Assembly (NCBI GenBank): GCA_965219705.1 | Contig: OZ244789.1 | Span: forward strand, 1,736,001 to 1,800,000 | DNA length: 64,000 bases | From: JAJECS01 sp965219705 | GTDB taxonomy: Bacteria > Chloroflexota > UBA11872 | Direction of reading: 5' to 3' | Part shown: positions 51,433 through 60,032 of the stretch, in pieces | How the letters are laid out: each line of letters starts with the position of its first letter | Position numbering within the stretch: position 1 is the stretch's first letter | Notes under the pieces: generated by a model | Databases searched by the model: none | Told to the model about the DNA's origin: nothing | Seen by the model: only the letters and a program-made list of their open reading frames with translations | Program-made: the position numbers and the translations under genes

Positions 51433-52654
51433 CGCGGCCGTGGTGGCGCGCTGGGAGCTGCGGCGCACCATTGGGCGCAAGGCCTTTCTCATCAGCACGG
51501 CCACCATGCCCGTGCTGCTGGCGATCGCCGTCCTGGTCGTCGTCGTCTTTGGCGACTGCATCGGCGGCACTGTCGAGGAGGCATCAGCGTCCGACACGGG
51601 CGACGCCTACGGCCTGATCGATCGCGCCGGCGCCTTGGACGGGCGGGATCTGCCGCCGGGTTTTACACGCTTTGCCGACGAGGCGGCGGCCCGCGCAGCC
51701 CTCGCGCAAGACGCCATTGCCGGCTACTTCGTCCTCGCCGCCGACTATGAGCAGTCCGGCGCCGTGCGCTTCGTGGCCGACGACTTTGGAGCGTTCGGCG
51801 AGCGCGAGGGAGAGGCCCGGGACCTGATTCGGTCCGTGCTTCTCGACGCGCTGCTGCAAGAGCATGTGGCGCCCGAGATCGCCGCCCGCATCCGGCAACC
51901 CGTCGTGCTGCATGCCGAGACCGTCGACGGCTCACCGCCGCGGGGAACGGCCGCCGATTCCACCATCGACGCGGCCTTGCCCTACGCCATGGCCATGCTG
52001 TATCTGATCATCATCTTCACGAGTGCCGGTTACCTCTTGGAAGGCGTGAGCGAGGAGAAGGAAACCCGCGTGATCGAGATCGTGCTGTCGTCGGTCACGC
52101 CCGACCAGTTGCTTCTCGGGAAATTGGCCGGGCAGGCCATGACCGGGCTGGTGCAGGCCCTGGTGTGGGTGGCGACCGTGCTCGCGCTCGTGCCCCTGCT
52201 GCTGGCCCGGTTCGACCTGCTCGGCGAAGTGACCTTCAACCTCGCCGTGCTCCCGCTCGCCATTGCCTACCTGCTGCTTGGCTACCTGCTCGTCGCGGCG
52301 TTCTACGCCACCGTGGGGTCCATGACCACCAGCTTCAAGGAGGGCCAGCAGCTCGCGGCCTACGTCGTGTTGCCGTCGGTGGTTCCTTTCATGCTGGCCT
52401 CGCTGATCCAGGGCGATCCCGACGGCTTGCTGGCCGTCGTGCTGAGCTGGGTGCCCGTCACGGCGCCAATCGCGGGGCTGATGCGCGTGGCGGCCGGGTC
52501 GCAGGACGTGCTTTCAATCGCGATCAGCGTGGTGATTCTGGCCGTGTGCGTTCTGCTCGCGCTCTGGACAAGCACGCGAGTCTTTCGCATCGGACTCCTC
52601 GTCTACGGCCGGCGCCTGCGCTTGAGCGATATCGTCCGCGCGCTGCGCGGCTAG
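51425..52654 (+). CDS. ABC-2 type permease (NatB-like)
   Basis: 409 residues. One N-terminal transmembrane segment (RKAFLISTATMPVLLAIAVL), a large extracytoplasmic loop (about 50-180), then five or so C-terminal segments including YLIIIFTSAGYLLEGVSEEK and RVIEIVLSSVTPDQLLLGK, the typical ABC-2 motif. Overlaps the ATPase gene by 8 bp. Likely exports Na+ or a drug/peptide. Confidence 0.9.
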   Translation: MRNAAVVARWELRRTIGRKAFLISTATMPVLLAIAVLVVVVFGDCIGGTVEEASASDTGDAYGLIDRAGALDGRDLPPGFTRFADEAAARAALAQDAIAGYFVLAADYEQSGAVRFVADDFGAFGEREGEARDLIRSVLLDALLQEHVAPEIAARIRQPVVLHAETVDGSPPRGTAADSTIDAALPYAMAMLYLIIIFTSAGYLLEGVSEEKETRVIEIVLSSVTPDQLLLGKLAGQAMTGLVQALVWVATVLALVPLLLARFDLLGEVTFNLAVLPLAIAYLLLGYLLVAAFYATVGSMTTSFKEGQQLAAYVVLPSVVPFMLASLIQGDPDGLLAVVLSWVPVTAPIAGLMRVAAGSQDVLSIAISVVILAVCVLLALWTSTRVFRIGLLVYGRRLRLSDIVRALRG

Positions 52655-52698
52655 TACCGCTTAAACGTAGATTCGATGGTTTGCTGCCCAGCCCCCTC

Positions 52699-52965
52699 CT
52701 ATGTTCCACGGTCCTCGGAATGTCCGAGGGCATTGGCAGGGCCGGGACAGACCGACGGCTTGCGCTCCGCCCAGTCGGGCATCATCGACTTTGGATAGAT
52801 CACCAGACGCGATGCCGCGCCCGGCGAGGCCACTTCCAGCCAGTCGCCCTGGCGCCCCATGCGCTCGCGCCGCCGCACCTCGAACCCGACGCGCTCGACC
52901 CGGAACCGCTGGGCCTCGTCCTGGTCGTCCGCGTAGACCGCCACCGTCGCAATCTGCTCGATCAT
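52699..52965 (-). pseudogene. Truncated VOC/glyoxalase-family gene
   Basis: From ATG 52965 the frame reads MIEQIATVAVYADDQDEAQR then RERMGRQGDWLEVASPG and ends shortly after MMPDWAERKPS. This is the first half of a two-module VOC domain; the second half (with the last metal Glu) is missing and the remaining 22 residues are unrelated. Likely a decayed gene. An isolated half-domain protein cannot be excluded. Confidence 0.65.
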
Positions 52966-53074
52966 CGCGTCGCTCCGGCCCGAAGACCTCGCTCGCCCGG
53001 GACTCCACCGTACGGGCCTCGTTAGCTGGGGGCAGAATGTGACGCGGCGACGAACGCAAGGAACCGAGGGCCGC

Positions 53075-53404
53075 ATGGCCTACGACGAAGGGCTGGCGCA
53101 GCGGCTGCGAGAGGCGCTGGCGCAAGAGAACGGGCTGACCGAGCGACGCATGTTTGGCGGCATCGCCTTCATGCTGGACGGCAACATGGCCGTGGGCGTC
53201 TCTAGCGACGATCTGATGGTGCGGACGGGGCCGGCTCGACACGACGAGGCGCTGGCCCGTCCCCATGCACGCGTCTTCGATCTAAGCGGGCGGCCGATGA
53301 AGGGCTGGGTCCTGGTGTCGCCCCAGGGCGCGACGGACGAGGCGGACCTCGCCGGTTGGCTGAAGCTGGGAGTGTCCTTCGCCCACTCGCTGCCGCCCAA
53401 ATAG
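53075..53404 (+). CDS. TfoX N-terminal domain protein
   Basis: 109 residues: ERRMFGGIAFMLDGNMAVGV and DLMVRTGPARHDEALARPHA, then GRPMKGWVLVSPQG, the family pattern. These domains occur in the competence regulator TfoX; free-standing ones are of unknown function. ATG 53075 is where homology begins. Confidence 0.85.
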   Translation: MAYDEGLAQRLREALAQENGLTERRMFGGIAFMLDGNMAVGVSSDDLMVRTGPARHDEALARPHARVFDLSGRPMKGWVLVSPQGATDEADLAGWLKLGVSFAHSLPPK

Positions 53405-53446
53405 CGTCGGCTCTGCGTTAGGTGTGAAGCCGTGAGGGCACGAGTT

Positions 53447-53467
53447 TTGTGTGCACTATAATTGTGT
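53447..53467 (+). promoter_or_regulatory. Promoter/operator of the PIN toxin-antitoxin unit
   Basis: A perfect TATAAT (53457-53462) sits between two TTGTGT repeats (53447-53452 and 53462-53467) 15 bp apart. No good -35 is seen. Direct repeats over a -10 box suggest binding by the antitoxin, the usual autoregulation of such units. Confidence 0.45.
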
Positions 53468-53490
53468 AAAGCGGTCGAGTAGGGGATCCG

Positions 53491-53715
53491 ATGAAGAACA
53501 TCACGCTGAGCGCCGATGAGGCCCTGATCGTCGCGGCGCGCCAACGCGCCGCGACCGAGCGCACCACCCTCAACGCCCAATTCCGACAGTGGCTGGCCGA
53601 CTACGCCGGACGCACGCAGCAAGCCGACGCCGCCATCGCCACCATCCACGCGCTCCGCAGCGACATCGCGACCGACGGCCGCAGGTTCACGCGGGACGAG
53701 ATGAATGAGCGTTGA
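53491..53715 (+). CDS. Antitoxin partner of PIN toxin
   Basis: 74 residues. MKNITLSADEALIVAARQRA and ATERTTLNAQFRQWLADYAG look like a ribbon-helix-helix/CopG-like DNA-binding and dimerisation segment, with a charged C-terminal tail that would bind the toxin. GGGG ribosome site upstream. Overlaps the toxin start by 11 bp. Confidence 0.8.
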   Translation: MKNITLSADEALIVAARQRAATERTTLNAQFRQWLADYAGRTQQADAAIATIHALRSDIATDGRRFTRDEMNER

Positions 53716-54127
53716 AGCCTTCATCGACACGAACGTGTTCATCTACCTGTTCGACGAGACCGCCCCTGACAAGCGCGAGCGGGCCGAGCGCCTCGTGCGC
53801 CGCAGCCTTGAGGACGGAAGCGGCTGCATCAGCTATCAGGTTGTCCAGGAAGCGCTGCACGTAGTCACCCGCAAGCTGGGCGCGCGGCCGGCCAGCGCGC
53901 GTCTGCTGCTGGACGACGTGCTCGCACCGCTCTGGCAGGTCAACCCTTCCCGCGCGCTGTATGCCCGCGGCCTGCGCCTCCACGCCCAATACGGCTTTGG
54001 CTACTACGACTCCCTCATCGTGGCGGCCGCGTTGGAGGCCGGGTGCACGCGCCTCTACACCGAAGACCTGCAGCACGGCCAGCAGGTGGAGCACCTGACG
54101 ATTCAGAACCCGTTTGCGAGGCCCTGA
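53705..54127 (+). CDS. vapC: VapC-type PIN ribonuclease toxin
   Basis: 140 residues. Acidic metal-binding set: Asp8 (AFIDTNVFIYLFDE), a Glu in VVQEALHV, Asp in GYYDSLIVAAALE and Asp in YTEDLQHGQ. Cleaves RNA when freed from its antitoxin. Coupled by overlap to the upstream small gene. Confidence 0.9.
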   Translation: MSVEAFIDTNVFIYLFDETAPDKRERAERLVRRSLEDGSGCISYQVVQEALHVVTRKLGARPASARLLLDDVLAPLWQVNPSRALYARGLRLHAQYGFGYYDSLIVAAALEAGCTRLYTEDLQHGQQVEHLTIQNPFARP

Positions 54128-54171
54128 CGGACGGTGCCCCATGGCGCGGAGACGGAGAACGCCGCCCCGGC

Positions 54172-54537
54172 TTACATGGGCACATTCTTGACCAGGCCGA
54201 TGACGTGGCCCTCGGGGTCGGCGAAGATCCCGATCACCACGTCCTCCATCACCTCCATCTCGGGCATCACGACGCTGCCGCCCATGCTCTCAACCTTCTC
54301 CAGGTATTCGGCCACGTCGTCCACACCCACGTAAAACGTGACCCGGGTGGGCGGCACGACGTCCCCCATGCCCATGATGCCGCCGCCGATGCCCGGACCA
54401 TCGCTGGGCGCGCTCACCACCCCGTAGCCCATGGGGTTGTCGGCGCTGATCTCCCAGTCGAAGAGGTCGCCGTAGAACTTCTGTAGGGCGGCTCCGTCCT
54501 TGGCGTTGATCTCCCAGTGCACCACGCTATTCGCCAT
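54172..54537 (-). CDS. VOC family protein (complete)
   Basis: 121 residues: VVHWEINAKDGAALQKFYGD, GGIMGMGDVVPPTRVTFYVG and FADPEGHVIGLVKN give a paired beta-alpha-beta-beta-beta fold with metal His/Glu positions. ATG 54537 preceded by AGGAGC. Small-molecule resistance or lyase functions are typical; no substrate assigned. Confidence 0.88.
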   Translation of the reverse strand: MANSVVHWEINAKDGAALQKFYGDLFDWEISADNPMGYGVVSAPSDGPGIGGGIMGMGDVVPPTRVTFYVGVDDVAEYLEKVESMGGSVVMPEMEVMEDVVIGIFADPEGHVIGLVKNVPM

Positions 54538-54816
54538 CCGATTGCTCCTATTCCGCGCGCTCGCGGTCAATATTGGTGCGGCCCGTCCGGCCGTCGTGCG
54601 CACGTGCGCTGTTCCGCGGCGGCGCCCACCGTACAAGGTCAAGGCGTGCCAATGCGTTTGATTGACACGCAACACGCGGATCGTAAGTGGGTAGGCTGGC
54701 GCAGTCTGCGGGCAAACCTACGGAGTTGGCATGAGCGGTCCCGGCGTTGACGACCACCGGCCAGCGCGTCACGCACCCGGTCCGCGATGTGGCGGGCTTT
54801 CGCCGCTGCCCGGTGG

Positions 54817-54836
54817 CCAGGCTGCGCGCAGCCTGG
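54817..54836. repeat. 20-bp perfect palindrome
   Basis: CCAGGCTGCG followed by its exact reverse complement. Only copy in the window. Confidence 0.7.
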
Positions 54837-54912
54837 GAGGCGCATCTTGCAAGCACCTCGCGTGAGACGAGCATCCCGGCCCGGCCGCCAATGAGACCAT
54901 TGCGACCCCTCT

Positions 54913-54962
54913 CGTCATTCCGGCGAACAGCCTGCCCCGTACTCGATCCGGGGCCGGCATCC
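54913..54962. repeat. Dispersed ATTCCGGC palindrome with inserted CCCCGTA hairpin
   Basis: GTCATTCCGGCG, then GCCTGCCCCGTACTCGATCC, then GGGGCCGGCATCC. Same arrangement as 55192-55244. Confidence 0.6.
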
Positions 54963-55100
54963 AGGCCCCACCGAACCTCCGTGACCCGGCAGCTGGGCCC
55001 GGCTCCTTCTCCCCTTGTGGGAGAAGGGTGGGATGAGGGGTGCCCGGTGGCCCGCGCTGTGCGCAGCGCGGGATCCGACACCCGGAATTCCCGAACCGCA

Positions 55101-55208
55101 CGTCGTTCCCGCCCCCTTCGTCACTCCCGCCCCCTTCGTCACTCCCGTCCCCTTCGTCACTCCCGTCCCCTTCGTCATTCCCGCCCCCTTCGTCATTCCC
55201 GCGAAAAG
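55101..55208. repeat. 18-bp tandem repeat, six units
   Basis: CGTC starts at 55101, 55119, 55137, 55155, 55173 and 55191, exactly 18 bp apart, unit consensus CGTCA(T/C)TCCCG(C/T)CCCCTT. It is built from the end of the ATTCCCGC dispersed repeat, so it arose by local tandem amplification. Not a CRISPR: units adjoin with no spacers. Confidence 0.9.
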
Positions 55209-55244
55209 CCTGCCCCGTACTCGATACGGGGCGGGAATCCAAGC
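55192..55244. repeat. ATTCCCGC palindrome carrying a nested CCCCGTA hairpin
   Basis: GTCATTCCCGCGAA, then AAGCCTGCCCCGTACTCGAT, then ACGGGGCGGGAATCC. The outer arms pair as usual, the loop has been replaced by a second hairpin (CCCCGTA/TACGGGG). Confidence 0.7.
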
Positions 55245-55292
55245 CGCACGACTGGCAGCACGCCGCGCCGATTCGAAAGTCGGACACCCTAG

Positions 55293-55877
55293 GTGGAGTT
55301 CGTGCAGGCACCGGTCCTCGGCGTGGCGGCGGGCCTCAATCCCTACGTCACCGTGGCCCTCACCGCCGTCTTCGCCTGGCGCTCGGACCTCGTGCCGCTC
55401 AACCCCGCCTTTGCCTTCGTGGGCACCAGCGCCGTCTTCCTCGTGGCCCTGCTGCTCCTGCCCATCGACCTCTTCGCCGACAAATTCCCCGGCAGCGGGG
55501 GACTCATGGACCGCGTCGGCTGGGTCCTGCGGCCCGTGGCCGGAGGCCTGGCGGGAGCCGCGGTCATGCCCGACCACCCGGCGGCGATAGTCGCCGGGCT
55601 CGCGCTTGGCGCGATGGCGGCCGCCGGCATGCACGGCCTGCGGCTGCATCTGCGCCGCCGCCTGCAGTGGCGCATGCTCGGCTTCGGCCGCCTCGTCCTG
55701 GGCGCCTACGCCGACCTCACCAGCGGCATCGTCGCCGCCGTGGTGCTGCTCACAGCCCCCGTCGGCGCCGCCATCGCCGCCGTAGCTCTAGCTGCCGCCC
55801 TCCTCGCCGACCGCCGCTGGGGGGCCGTCGAGCCTGCCGCAAGCCCTCCCGACGAGTCGGACGAAGGAAGAGCCTGA
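55293..55877 (+). CDS. DUF4126 membrane protein
   Basis: 194 residues, six or so hydrophobic segments; GLNPYVTVALTAVFAWR and FVALLLLPIDLFADKFPG-like start (VFLVALLLLPIDLFADKFPG) are DUF4126 hallmarks. GTG 55293. Unknown function. Ends 3 bp before the fused restriction-methylase gene, so the two may be cotranscribed. Confidence 0.8.
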   Translation: MEFVQAPVLGVAAGLNPYVTVALTAVFAWRSDLVPLNPAFAFVGTSAVFLVALLLLPIDLFADKFPGSGGLMDRVGWVLRPVAGGLAGAAVMPDHPAAIVAGLALGAMAAAGMHGLRLHLRRRLQWRMLGFGRLVLGAYADLTSGIVAAVVLLTAPVGAAIAAVALAAALLADRRWGAVEPAASPPDESDEGRA

Positions 55878-55880
55878 GTA

Positions 55881-58859
55881 ATGCCGCTCGCCACCGACAA
55901 CCTAGCCGAGATCGTTCTGGAGCTTGCGGCGCGTCCGGGCCATGAGACCGTGCGAGCCGATGTCCGCCAGCTGCTGATTGACGGCCTCGGCGTCCCGCGC
56001 ACGGACGTTCGTTTGGAAGCGCAAATCCCCGAGGTCCGCGGTCGGATCGACGCCCTGCTCGGACGCACGGTGGTCGAATTCAAGAGCGATTTGCGGCGCG
56101 AGCGCGACGACGCCGAGGCCCAGTTGACCCGCTACATCGACCAGCGGGAACGCGACAGCGGCGAACGCTACGTCGGCATCGCCACGGATGGCGCGGAGTT
56201 CATCTCCTACGAGCTGCGTCGGGGCGCGCTGCGCGAGCTGGCCGCCTACCGCACCAACCCGGACGACCCGCGCGGCGCCCTTACCTGGCTCAGCGCCGCT
56301 GTCGCGGCCGGAGCTGAGCTTACCCCTGACCCGGAGACGGTCGTCCAAGAGCTCGGCCGTCTCAGTCCAGCCTGGCAGCGCTCCCTGGGTGACCTGCGCG
56401 ACGCTTGGGCTGCAGGCCGCGGGCACCCCGAGGCTCGCCTCAAGCGGCAGCTCTGGGCGCAGCGCCTTGAGCAGGTCTATGGCGCGCCGGTGGATGCCGA
56501 CGATCTCTTCTTCCAGCACACCTACCTCGCGGTGGTCGCCAAGACCATCGCCGTCCATGTGCTCGGCGTTCCCATGCCCGCGCCGCGCGACCTGCTGGCG
56601 GGCCGGCCGTTCGAGCAGGCCGGCATCAACGGTGTGGTCGAGTCTGACTTCTTCGACTGGTTGCTAGACGCCGACGCGGACGATCTGGTGCGCCGCATCG
56701 CGCTCCACGCCAGCCGCTTCCGCCTGCGCGAAGTGCAGACCGACGTGCTCAAGGGCCTCTACGAGTCGCTCATCGATCCCGAAGACCGCCATGAGCTGGG
56801 CGAGTACTACACCCCCGACTGGCTGGCGGCGCGCATGTGCGAAGCGGCCATTGACCAGCCGCTGGAGCAGCGCGTGCTGGACCCCGCCTGCGGCTCGGGC
56901 GCGTTTCTGTTCCACGCCATTCGCCAACTGCTGACCGCTGCCGACGCGCAGGGGCTGGACACGCCGGCCGCGCTGCAACGCTGCATCGAGAAGGTCGTCG
57001 GCATCGACATCCATCCGGTGGCCGTGCAGATCGCGCGCGTCACCTACTTGCTGGCGCTGGGCGAGGAGCGGATGCGCCATCCCAGCCGTCCGCAACTCGC
57101 CATTCCGGTCTACCTGGGCGACGCTCTCCAATGGAACGTGCAGGGCTTCCTGGCTGAGCGGGACGTGCTGATCGAGGTGCCCGACGGCCCGGTGCTGCAC
57201 TTTCCCTTTGACGTGGCTCGATCACCGACGGACTTCGACGCCGTCATCGGCCTGATGCTGCAACAAGGCGAAGTCGGTGCGGGACCGCGTGAGTTCGAGG
57301 CCGTGCTACAGCGTCGGCTCGACCTCGATGCCGGACCCTTGGGCGTGCTCAGCCAGACCTATGGCGAACTCAGCGATCTGCGCGCGCAGGGTCGTAACCA
57401 CATCTGGGGCTTTGTGGCGCGTAACCTCGTGCGTCCAGTCTGGCTCTCGTCCGACGAGCAGCGCGCCGACGTCGTGATCGGCAATCCGCCCTGGCTGGCC
57501 TACCGCTTCATGTCGCGCGCTACTCAGCGTCGATTCCGCGACGAGTCACAGCGGTTGGGTGTGTGGCAGGGTGGCAAGGTCGCCACCCAACAGGACCTCT
57601 CGGCCTATTTCTTTGCTCGCTGCCGCGAGCTGTATCTGAAACCAAACGCGCGCATTGCCTTCGTCATGCCCTACGCCGCCATGAGCCGGCGGCAGTTCGC
57701 CGGCTTACGGTCCGGGATATTCCGTCTGGAGTTCGGCCAAGAGCTGTATGTGCGCTTTAGCGACGCCTGGGCGCTCGGAGACGACGTGCAGCCGCTGTTT
57801 CCGGTGCCGTCGTGCGTCCTATTCGCTCGTGACGAAGATGCTGCCGGACCTCTCCCGGCGACCGTCCGCAGGGCATCCGGCGACTTGCCGCGGCGTAATG
57901 CGACGGTGACTGAAGCTGAAGGCCACCTGGTCTGGCGGGACGCGCCATGGCCGGCAATTGGCGATGACGGGGTGACGGCGTCGCCCTACCAAACACGATT
58001 TCGCAATGGCGCGACCCTGTTTCCCCGGGTCCTCTGTTTGGTCGAACAGGCTCCACCGGGTCCGCTCGGCGTCCACCCCTCGGCGCCGTTGGTCGTGAGT
58101 CGCCGCAGTTCCCAGGAAAAGCCACCCTGGAAGCACCTCGACTCGCTTACGGGCAACGTGGAACGCGCGTTCCTGCGCCACGTCTATCTCGGGGAGTCGG
58201 TTGTGCCGTTCCGGGTCCTCGAACCGCTGCTCGCGGTGATTCCCTGGGATCGAGCGGCAGGCGCGTTGCTGGACGCGGCCGCCGCGGGCCGCGCGGGCTA
58301 CCCCCATGTGGCGGAGTGGGTGTCGAACGCCAGCCAGTTGTGGGATGCCCATAATGAAGATTCGCTGACCTATATCGAGCAGATTGATTTCTACGGCAAG
58401 CTGAGCGCCCAATTCCCCCCGCCGCCGCTGCGGGTGGTCTATAGCAAGTCGGGCAAACTGATGGTCGCGGCGTTAGTCACGGACCCCGCAGCGTTCATCG
58501 ATCACACGCTCTACTGGGCAGCGGTGAAGAGTCTAGCGGAAGCCCACTATCTGATCGCCGTGCTCACGAGCGAAACCGCCCGGCGTCGGGTAGCTCCACT
58601 GCAGGCACGCGGTCAATGGGGGGAGCGCCACTTCGATAAGCTGCCCACCAAGCGGATTCCGGAGTTCGACCCAACCAACCCACTTCACGCCGCCCTCGCT
58701 GCCGCCGGACGCCGCGCCGAAGCCGTCGCCGCCACGGTCCCGCTCAAGGAAGGCGTGTACTTCGTCACCGCCCGCCGCCAAATCCGCCAGGCTCTCGCCG
58801 ACGACGGGGTGGCAGGCGAGATCGACAGGCTGGTTGAGGAACTTCTGCGCAGGCCATAG
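55881..58859 (+). CDS. Fused restriction endonuclease-N6-adenine methyltransferase (type IIG-like)
   Basis: 992 residues. N-terminal PD-(D/E)xK nuclease core: RGRIDALLGRTVVEFKSDL gives Asp57, Glu66 and Lys68. A helical linker follows, with GEYYTPDWLAARMCEAA (307-323), AdoMet motif DPACGSGAFL (334-343), GIDIHPVAVQIARV, and NPPW (535-538) with the catalytic fold of adenine-N6 methylases; the C-terminal 400 residues would hold target recognition. A single polypeptide doing both cutting and methylation is typical of type IIG/Eco57I-like and of BREX PglX-like enzymes (PglX lacks the nuclease). No separate specificity subunit nearby. ATG 55881. Confidence 0.88.
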   Translation: MPLATDNLAEIVLELAARPGHETVRADVRQLLIDGLGVPRTDVRLEAQIPEVRGRIDALLGRTVVEFKSDLRRERDDAEAQLTRYIDQRERDSGERYVGIATDGAEFISYELRRGALRELAAYRTNPDDPRGALTWLSAAVAAGAELTPDPETVVQELGRLSPAWQRSLGDLRDAWAAGRGHPEARLKRQLWAQRLEQVYGAPVDADDLFFQHTYLAVVAKTIAVHVLGVPMPAPRDLLAGRPFEQAGINGVVESDFFDWLLDADADDLVRRIALHASRFRLREVQTDVLKGLYESLIDPEDRHELGEYYTPDWLAARMCEAAIDQPLEQRVLDPACGSGAFLFHAIRQLLTAADAQGLDTPAALQRCIEKVVGIDIHPVAVQIARVTYLLALGEERMRHPSRPQLAIPVYLGDALQWNVQGFLAERDVLIEVPDGPVLHFPFDVARSPTDFDAVIGLMLQQGEVGAGPREFEAVLQRRLDLDAGPLGVLSQTYGELSDLRAQGRNHIWGFVARNLVRPVWLSSDEQRADVVIGNPPWLAYRFMSRATQRRFRDESQRLGVWQGGKVATQQDLSAYFFARCRELYLKPNARIAFVMPYAAMSRRQFAGLRSGIFRLEFGQELYVRFSDAWALGDDVQPLFPVPSCVLFARDEDAAGPLPATVRRASGDLPRRNATVTEAEGHLVWRDAPWPAIGDDGVTASPYQTRFRNGATLFPRVLCLVEQAPPGPLGVHPSAPLVVSRRSSQEKPPWKHLDSLTGNVERAFLRHVYLGESVVPFRVLEPLLAVIPWDRAAGALLDAAAAGRAGYPHVAEWVSNASQLWDAHNEDSLTYIEQIDFYGKLSAQFPPPPLRVVYSKSGKLMVAALVTDPAAFIDHTLYWAAVKSLAEAHYLIAVLTSETARRRVAPLQARGQWGERHFDKLPTKRIPEFDPTNPLHAALAAAGRRAEAVAATVPLKEGVYFVTARRQIRQALADDGVAGEIDRLVEELLRRP

Positions 58860-58950
58860 CGAAGCTCGATCGGTACGGAACATCGATCCGTATAGCAACT
58901 ATCGGACGGCCGGTACCGCCGCCGAAGCATTGATCGAGTAATCTCATCCT

Positions 58951-59871
58951 ATGGAAAAGACAATCCCGTACTGGCGCCGTCGGCTCCGGTGGGCGAATTC
59001 ATCGACCCTAACTCTGCCTCGAAAGTGGTCATGGATGCGTTGGGTTATTGACTTGGCAGCCTTGCCTATCATTTTCTTCGTCCTTACACAGATGCATGCA
59101 TATATTATGCGGGGATCAGCTGGTCTTTTCTCGGATTGGCCCGTCCAGTTCCAAGAACTAGGAGCTTGGAATATATTTTATACTATAATTTCTGGGCTTA
59201 TTGTCTTCGCTGGTCAATGGATGTTTAATTGGATTCGTATACCAGGGAAACTAGACCAGCATCTTCGAGATGAGATCGAACGCTTTAGAGGTCGACTTCG
59301 ACCAAATATTTGGATCACTGGAATAGCCCGTGAGAATCGCAGGGATATTGATTTCCTTGGGCAAGACGGTATGAGTGTAGGCTTTGTCATCGCGAATAAG
59401 AGTGACAGCGATATGTACGATGTAATGGTTGAGCTGGTGAAACTTGAAACAGCATCTTTTGTATCTCATACTGAACACGGTGTTGCTATTAGCAACTTTG
59501 GTGAAGAAGGTGATTGTGAGTGGGATTCATTTCAATATGTGGACCTGCCGATTTTGCTTGAGTGGAGACCTCAAAGTCAGGTTTCCGAAGGTGTATCGGT
59601 CACTGATATACCAGCCGGTTCGTCGCGTGAAATTGGCCTCTTTTATGGCGATCAGATTCTGGCAGCCAATCATGGTATTTGGGACTCGTGCAGAATTGCA
59701 TCGCATAGTTTTATCCATCGAGTTGCGTTCAGAGGTTCGGCAAGAATGATTCGGACAATTACGTCTCAGGACTATGCGGTTTCCCGTGAAGGATCGGGTG
59801 AGATTAATAGTATTCCATTTGTAATTGAACCAAATCGTCCTTTTGAGCTTCTAGCCAATACGGAAGATTGA
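58951..59871 (+). CDS. Low-GC hypothetical membrane-anchored protein
   Basis: 306 residues. Two hydrophobic segments near the N-terminus (WVIDLAALPIIFFVLTQMHA at about 31-50 and FYTIISGLIVFAGQWMF at about 76-92), then a long soluble C-terminal beta-rich domain. GC content is far below the surrounding genes and codon use is AT-shifted, marking recent acquisition. No homologue recognised. Lying directly behind a restriction-methylase and before a PIN pair, it may belong to the defence island, for instance as a membrane effector; that is inference. Confidence 0.75.
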   Translation: MEKTIPYWRRRLRWANSSTLTLPRKWSWMRWVIDLAALPIIFFVLTQMHAYIMRGSAGLFSDWPVQFQELGAWNIFYTIISGLIVFAGQWMFNWIRIPGKLDQHLRDEIERFRGRLRPNIWITGIARENRRDIDFLGQDGMSVGFVIANKSDSDMYDVMVELVKLETASFVSHTEHGVAISNFGEEGDCEWDSFQYVDLPILLEWRPQSQVSEGVSVTDIPAGSSREIGLFYGDQILAANHGIWDSCRIASHSFIHRVAFRGSARMIRTITSQDYAVSREGSGEINSIPFVIEPNRPFELLANTED

Positions 59872-60032
59872 GGCGAGGCAGCGAAGGCTTGTTGCACGAA
59901 GTCGACGCCGCGATCCCCCGCGAACGGCTCGCCGGTGACGACGTGTCCGAGTACGACTCGCATGGCCAGGTGGCGGCTGACGTCGACGGGTGACAGGGAC
60001 TTGATCTTGTGACCGCCGAGGTCAAGCTTGTC

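Larger units (their letters stand above)
54538..55292. other. Repeat-rich gap at the left border of the second defence island
   Basis: 755 bp, no convincing gene. Contains a 20-bp palindrome (54817-54836), a composite ATTCCGGC repeat (54913-54962), a CTTCTCCCC/GGGAGAAGG hairpin (near 55005-55027), the 18-bp tandem array (55101-55208) and a nested ATTCCCGC palindrome (55192-55244). Confidence 0.65.

Noticed and set aside
55101..55208. CRISPR array
   Set aside because: Units directly adjoin every 18 bp with no spacers and no cas genes nearby.
54769..55311. A 180-codon minus-strand frame
   Set aside because: Mostly tandem repeat and palindrome sequence (repeating DEG/GND residues); not a plausible protein.
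59872..60032. Possible gene fragment after the low-GC gene (LLHEVDAAIPRERLAGDDVS on the plus strand)
   Set aside because: Open for only about 50 codons, no start or ribosome site and no recognisable family; kept as noncoding.
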